Assembly: GCF_900120335.1 (NCBI RefSeq)
Contig: NZ_LT635477.1
Span: forward strand, 1,550,001 to 1,614,000
Length of the DNA stretch: 64,000 nt
Reading direction: 5' to 3'
DNA from: Helicobacter pylori
GTDB lineage: Bacteria > Campylobacterota > Campylobacteria > Campylobacterales > Helicobacteraceae
Both the position numbers and the translations under genes were made by a program. The notes beneath the pieces are model-generated. The model ran no database searches. It was not told where the DNA came from and was given only the letters and a program-made list of their open reading frames with translations. The number at the start of each line of letters is the position of its first letter. Position 1 is the stretch's first letter. Positions 58,738 through 64,000 of this stretch are shown piece by piece.

Positions 58738-59484
58738 ATGCGTTTTTATTTTAAATTCCTTTGGCTTTTAGGGATTTTTCTTATTTTTTATTTTTTAGAC
58801 ATTAAAGGCAGCTCTTCTTATATCAGCGACCGGATTAAAAACGCCTTGATGAGCGCAAAAAACAGCTTACTGGACAACGTTCAAGCGTATTTTTTTCAAG
58901 CCCAAAACATTAAGGAGTTTCAAAAAGAACGCTTGATTTTAGAAACTTTAAAACTAGAAAACGCTGATTTGAAAGAGCGTTTGAATAGTATTTATCCTTT
59001 AGAAAATCCAAAAATGACTTATACCCCCACTTTCATGACTTCATTCATCAGTTTAGAAGACACGCGCAGCGTTTCTCTTAAACCTATTACGAATTTAGAA
59101 GAAAACAAGATTTATGGCCTTGTTTCTCACAACCAAGCCATAGGCATTGCCGTGCTAGAAAAAGGGCGCTTGAACGGGTTTTTGAACGCTCACAAGCGGT
59201 GCGCTTATAGCGTGATGGTAGGCCAAAATCAAGTCTTAGGCTTTATAGGGACTAATTTCAAGCAAGAATTAATCGTGGATTTCATTGTCCCAAGCGCTGA
59301 AATCAACATAGGCGATCAGGTGCTAACGAGCGGGTTAGACGGGATTTTTGGAGCGGGGGTGTTTGTGGGCGAAGTTTCAAGCGTTGAAGATCATTACACT
59401 TATAAAAGCGCGGTGTTGAAAAACGCTTTTTTAAGCGAAGCCAAACTTTTAAGGCATGTGTTTTTAAGCGGTGTGAAAAACTAG
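58738..59484 (+). CDS. mreC: Rod shape-determining protein MreC
   Basis: MreC is a periplasmic protein that dimerises and connects MreB to the cell-wall machinery. A transmembrane helix at about 5-21 (KFLWLLGIFLIFYFLDI) is followed by a coiled-coil region (about 55-85) and a beta-barrel C-terminal domain. The pair of beta domains contains GQNQVLGFIG and EINIGDQVLTSGLDGIFGAG. At 248 aa it matches. It ends 30 bases before the convergent res gene. Confidence 0.92.
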   Translation: MRFYFKFLWLLGIFLIFYFLDIKGSSSYISDRIKNALMSAKNSLLDNVQAYFFQAQNIKEFQKERLILETLKLENADLKERLNSIYPLENPKMTYTPTFMTSFISLEDTRSVSLKPITNLEENKIYGLVSHNQAIGIAVLEKGRLNGFLNAHKRCAYSVMVGQNQVLGFIGTNFKQELIVDFIVPSAEINIGDQVLTSGLDGIFGAGVFVGEVSSVEDHYTYKSAVLKNAFLSEAKLLRHVFLSGVKN

Positions 59485-59514
59485 CGCTCTATTCAAGGCT
59501 ATTCAAACGCGTTT

Positions 59515-61982
59515 TTAGCCCCTTTCAATGAAATCAGACCAATCCTTTAAATCCAGAAAAAAATATTCTAGTTTCCCTTTTTCAATCCAAAAATCCCTAT
59601 AACCCTCCCCCACATCATCCTTATCCCCATAAAATTTTAAAACCACTTTGATTTTGAGATTGGGATCGTTTTTAGGGTTAAAAACCTTATCTTTAAAAAG
59701 TTCATACGCATCTGCCTTATGTTCGTAATCAGTGTGTTTGCTCCCTTTAGGATCAATGAAGCAAATGATCTGCGTGCTGCCTTTTTGCAGCCAAAAGATA
59801 AAATCAGGGAAAAAGCGCCTTTCTGTAGCGTTGTCTATATAAGGGATAAACAAATGGTCTAAATGCTCATCAATCTTGCTGAACGCCCAAAAATCATAGT
59901 TTTCTTGCAACATTTCTGTAATCTTTAACAACTCTTCTAAAAAATCGCTCTCGCTCTTTACTTTAACCACATGCTTAAGCCAATCGCAGTTTTTGGCTTT
60001 AATTAAAGGGGTGTAGTAATGTTCTTTGAGCTTTAACAGCTCTGCATCATCAACTTTGAACGTTTTGTCTTGTTTGTGTTTGTCTATATTATCAATGTCG
60101 ATCTCGCCTTGCGCGATTTTTTTTCTTAAAGTTTCTTTATCCAAAGGCGCATACTCTTTCACTTCTTGGATGGTTTTCATTAATGCTTCTTTTTTACTCG
60201 CCTTAACTTGAATCCTTTTAAAATGCACGATTTTCTCATTATCTAGGGCGTTAAACTCGTCTTTAGGCACTTTTTGATTGGGGTATAGCTTGCCTTTAAT
60301 TTCAGAGATCATGTAATCTAAATCTTTATAATGCCAGGTTGATACCTTTTTAAAATGCGCTGTTTGTATCAAATCTTTTAACAGCGCATAATCTTTAGGG
60401 TCATAAATTTCATGCTTTAAAATAAAATGCTTTTCACTCATTAAATGAAAATACTCTTTTAAATCCTTAAAATTTTTTTCGCTCATTTTAAACGAAGCGC
60501 TTGGAGAAATTTTAAGAGCGTTGGTTTGTTCTTTTCGGTAGCAAGGCACGAATAAGGCGTGTTTTATGGGCGTTTTTTCTAATTTGATTTCATGCCAAGA
60601 GCCTCTATTCTCACCCCCATTTTCACTCTCTTTTTGGAACTTTAAAATCGCTTCAAGGCTTGCATGGTTGGTGGGTACCACAAAAAGCGTTTCCAGCATT
60701 GCAGCGTTTGGTTTCAACTTTTCTTTAATGGCTTCATCTATGTCTAAATACGCTAACCTTTGGCGTTGGTTTTTGACGCTTTCAATCCTTACGCCCCTGC
60801 CAAAAGATTGTTTCACCAATTTTTTAGCGTCATCATCAAGCCCTATATTTAAAAATAAAATCACGCTAGGCCTTGTGCTATCCCACCCAGTGTCAAAAGC
60901 GCGAGACCCCACTAAAATATTGATACTGCTCTTATCGATCTGGCTGAAATAGCTCTCTTCTTTAAAGCTCAAATTCTTACTCACCACCTTCACGCTCTTT
61001 AATTTTTCACGGATCCATTCTGTAATATCGCCTATTCTAATCAGGCAAAAGACTTTATCGCTCGTGTTGAGCTTGAAAGCGATTTCTTGGTTGTTTTTAG
61101 GGTTAATGATCACTTCAATATACCCGTTACTGGCATAAAAAACCTCTTCTTTTAAGCGTTTAAAATCTATATCGTTTAAACTTTCTTTAAAGACCTCAAT
61201 TTTATATTCTTTATCTTTATCTTTGCCATCGCTAAAAAGGAATTCCGGCTCCTTTAATTCCTCTAATAAATCTTCTTTGGCTTTTAAAAAATCGCTCTCA
61301 TCGTCATTTTCAATCACGCGCGCTAAAGTTTTAAAAAAGATTTCCGCATCGCTGTTTTCCACGTTCACAGAATGCGTGAACACGAGCATTAAAGGGTCAT
61401 GAAAATAGCCTTCTGTTTTATAGCGTTTTTGCATGCCTAAAAGCAATAACGCTTTTAAAAGCGCGATTTCTTTTTCCTTGTCGTTTAAATCTTTCAATTC
61501 CTTAAAAGCGCTTAAATTGTTTTTCTTCAATAAAACAGACTCTTTGCCATAGCCACGCTTAAAAGCTCTACCAGTTTGATAATGACGATCGTTTTACCGC
61601 TCCCTGTGGCCATGTAAAAGGCTAGGCGGTTGATAAAATTTTCAAACTTCACGCAACCATTTTCTACTTTAAAATGGCTCTTTAACAAATGATTCAGTTT
61701 CTTTTTAGCGAAATCGCAATTAGCGAATGAATAATGCTTTTGATAAAATGCGTAAAATTCTTTTTTATTTTCTTTGAAATCCCTAAAATAAGCGACAAGC
61801 ATTCTAAAAGCGTTGATCAAAGCTTGCTGTTGGTAATCTAAAAGCTCTTTATTACTATCAAAGCTTTTAAAGTCCAGCATTTCTAACGGATCGTTAATCT
61901 CGTTAGCGTTCAATTCCTCTTCAGTGAGTTTTTGAGCGACAAAAATTTCATTATTCCTTACTTCTTGTTTTTTCTTTGCCAT
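59515..61982 (-). pseudogene. res: Type III restriction subunit Res with loss of the helicase motif II region
   Basis: The first 151 codons (61527-61982) carry the start and Walker A (FYMATGSGKT) and end at a stop in VAMAKSLFY. The second frame (59515-61530) resumes at LLKKNNLSAFKELK, with the later helicase motifs SRAFDTGWDS and QSFGRGVRIE and a C-terminal PD-ExK nuclease motif (FFPDFIFW then FIDPKGSK). The DEAD/DEAH motif II block and surrounding segment that should lie between them are absent. Total is about 820 residues, versus about 970 expected from memory. It therefore looks like a deletion plus frame change, so restriction is probably lost. It follows mod directly. Confidence 0.85.
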
Positions 61983-61991
61983 TATTCTTCC

Positions 61992-64000
61992 TTACCAAAT
62001 GAGCGCTTCTTTTAAGGCTTTTAAAATCCCCACTTCTTTATCATTCCCTTTAAACTTCACCACTTTTTCATTGAAAAACTCCACTCCAACGCCGTGTAAA
62101 TTTTCCAAAGTCTCTTTAATATCCACGCCCATTTTTTCTAGCGCTTCTATATTGAGCGTGTAAGAATGTTCTTTGCGCTCCACTAAATCGCTGTATTGTT
62201 CATCATAAGCTAGGGGTTTGTCGTTGTCTTCATACTTGATTTTTCTTAAAATCTCTTCATAGCTTTCCAATTCATAAACTTTGACTACCCCACCTCCATT
62301 AAATTCTTTAAGCGTGCCGCTTTTAAAACCGCCTATAACCTTTTTAAGGCGAGGCAAAATCACGCGCTCAAAATGCTCCCCCATTTCAACACCGATATAC
62401 TTCCTTTTCAACTTGTGCGCCACCGCGCAAGTCGTCCCGCTCCCAGCGAAAAAATCGCACACGAGGTCGTTTTCTTTTGTGGAAATCTCTAAAATGCGTT
62501 GGAGTAGGGCTTCGGGTTTGGGGGTGTCAAAAAGGGCTTGCCCTTCAAAAATCTCTTTAATTTCTCGCATGGCGTCTTGGGTGTGTCCTACTTCTTGATA
62601 AGTCCATAGGCTCATGGGGGTTACGCCTTGCTTGACTTCACTCAAAAAGCGTTTATAGCGTGGCACACCATTACCGCTTGTAGGAAAAGATATGCGATTG
62701 TCAGCGATCAATTCTTGTAATTTTTCTTGCGAATAAACCCAAGAGCGACCATGCGGAGGGTATATTTCTTGCTTGGTGTAGGGGTTAAAAATAGGGTAAA
62801 TATTACGCTCAACAGCCGGTCCAACTGACAAATCGGAGGATTTCCACACGCCCCTTTCATCGTTATCTAAATTTTTATAGCGTGCATTCATCTCGCTTGT
62901 GCGTTCAAGGGTAAAATCATGCAAGTTTTCAATGTTTTTTGCATAAGTTAAAATATAGTCATGGTTGTTGGAAAAATGTTTTTTTAAATTAATAGGCGAG
63001 TAGGAGCGTTGCCAAACCACATTCGCTACAAAGTTATCACCCCCCCCCATTAAACACTTCGTCCATGAGCGCTTTGCAATAAGCCTGTTCGTTATCATCA
63101 ATGCTCACAAACATCACGCCTTTATCACTCAATAAGGCATGCGCAAGCTCCAGGCGGTTTTCCATCATAGCGAGCCAACTGGAGCGTTTGAAATTATCCG
63201 CATAAACAAATTCATTGTTTTGCGTGTTGTAAGGCGGATCAATATAAATGCAATCAATGGCTTCTTTATAGCGGTTTTTAAGGGAGTTTAGGGCTTGGTA
63301 GTTTTCGCTTTTAATGAGCGTGCCGTTGATTTCATTTTCGCTGAATAAGCTTTTAACCTCTTCTTCTAAATCTTTAAAATAGAGTGTGTCTAGGGGCAAA
63401 AACTCGTTTTCTAAAAGATTGTCTGCGATCTCTAAATTCAAGTCTTCCCATTCTTTAACTTGTTTGGGGTAGTTTGGGTGGCTTGTGATCTTATTCAAAT
63501 CGTAGTTTTTGGCTTTGAGTTTGTCTAAGCTCACAATGAAATGCGAGTTCAACACCAAGCGGGGTTTGTTCCAAATCTTACAGAGTTCGTTTTCAAACTC
63601 GCTCACTAATGCAATCACTTCTAAAGCCACTTCTTTAATAATGTTGATTCCATTAAGGCGTTTTAAATCAAATGCAGTCATTTCTTTAAAAAGGTATTCA
63701 AACAGATACAAATCCAACTGCTCTTTTAAAAACCCTTGCGCGTTTTTATGAATAAAATAATCCATACTGCCTTGCTTTTTGAATTTCACAAACGCTTTTT
63801 TTAACACTTCTTCATCAAGTTTGACGCCTTGATTGGAGCATTCTTTTAGGATTTCATTCGTTTTTGTTTGAGTCCCCTTGCTGCTGAGTGTAACGCTGAA
63901 ATTCAGGGTGTTAGTTTTTGTGTCTATATCTTTTACTATACTTTTTAAATCAAAGACTAAATCCACTTTTTCATTATACTTTTTGCTTTCTAGTGAAGAA
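61992..64000 (-). pseudogene. mod: Type III DNA methyltransferase Mod, off at a G9 tract (5' end outside window)
   Basis: The visible N-terminal part (63037-64000, open beyond the window) carries motif IV (IDPPYNTQN) and VSIDDNEQAYCKALMDEVFNGGG, then hits TGA after G9 at 63040-63048 (C9 on the plus strand). The other frame (61992-63101) continues as GGGDNFVANVVWQRS, the target-recognition domain, motif I (CDFFAGSGTTCAVAHK) and the tail. With 8 or 11 G the frames join. The GTG at 63966 is not the true start, since the open frame continues upstream (SLESKKYNEK). Its stop lies 9 bases before res, so the two form one locus. Confidence 0.9.

Overview
This window looks like a chromosome segment of Helicobacter pylori, recognised by eye from protein sequences and gene order; no database search was possible. 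Supporting traits are the cholesterol alpha-glucosyltransferase, an HpaA paralog, a CheV-type chemotaxis protein beside CheA, a 23S-5S rRNA unit without a linked 16S gene, and many slippery homopolymer tracts and short tandem repeats.

Layout. (1) 1-14277, minus strand: a long housekeeping block transcribed from pheS towards cheA (pheS, pheT, aroA, ispH, rpsA, a membrane-anchored unknown, serA, ubiD family, yggS, a calcineurin-like phosphoesterase, cheV3, partial cheA). (2) 14359-22154, plus strand: HIT protein, cysteine-desulfurase-like protein, a coiled-coil protein, the Tat-exported molybdoenzyme bisC, a small exported protein, guaA (frameshifted here) and an hpaA paralog. (3) 22337-22916: four tRNAs (Pro, His, Arg, Arg) followed directly by a 32-codon membrane-peptide ORF. 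(4) 23474-33934: mechanosensitive channel, cfa (minus), metG, a Mur-like unknown, cmoB, a hotdog protein, the cholesterol glucosyltransferase and speA. (5) 34079-38600: accessory region with decayed or unknown genes, including a frameshifted DUF262/DUF1524 (GmrSD-like) protein and an 8-bp tandem array of 34 units. (6) 38707-41948: 23S and 5S rRNA with a long processing stalk around the 23S gene. (7) 42201-48394: YihY-family membrane protein, bioB, and a type III restriction-modification locus with three frameshifts, one of them a C15 tract at the start of res. (8) 48660-59484: exported nuclease, a 57-aa membrane peptide, tyrA, lon, bamD, a 47-aa peptide, then fliW, fabZ, lpxA, clpX, mreB, mreC. 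(9) 59515-64000, minus: a second type III locus whose mod gene is off at a G9 tract and whose res gene has lost its helicase motif II region.

The most noteworthy content is the pair of type III systems in different switched or decayed states. The second retains a switchable methyltransferase next to a restriction subunit that looks dead, which would make it a pure epigenetic switch. Three well-supported small membrane-peptide genes (22818, 49894 and 54194 starts), a frameshift in guaA and the decayed DUF262 locus are the other main observations. Frameshifts in homopolymers could be real, phase variants, or sequencing errors; the sequence alone cannot decide.
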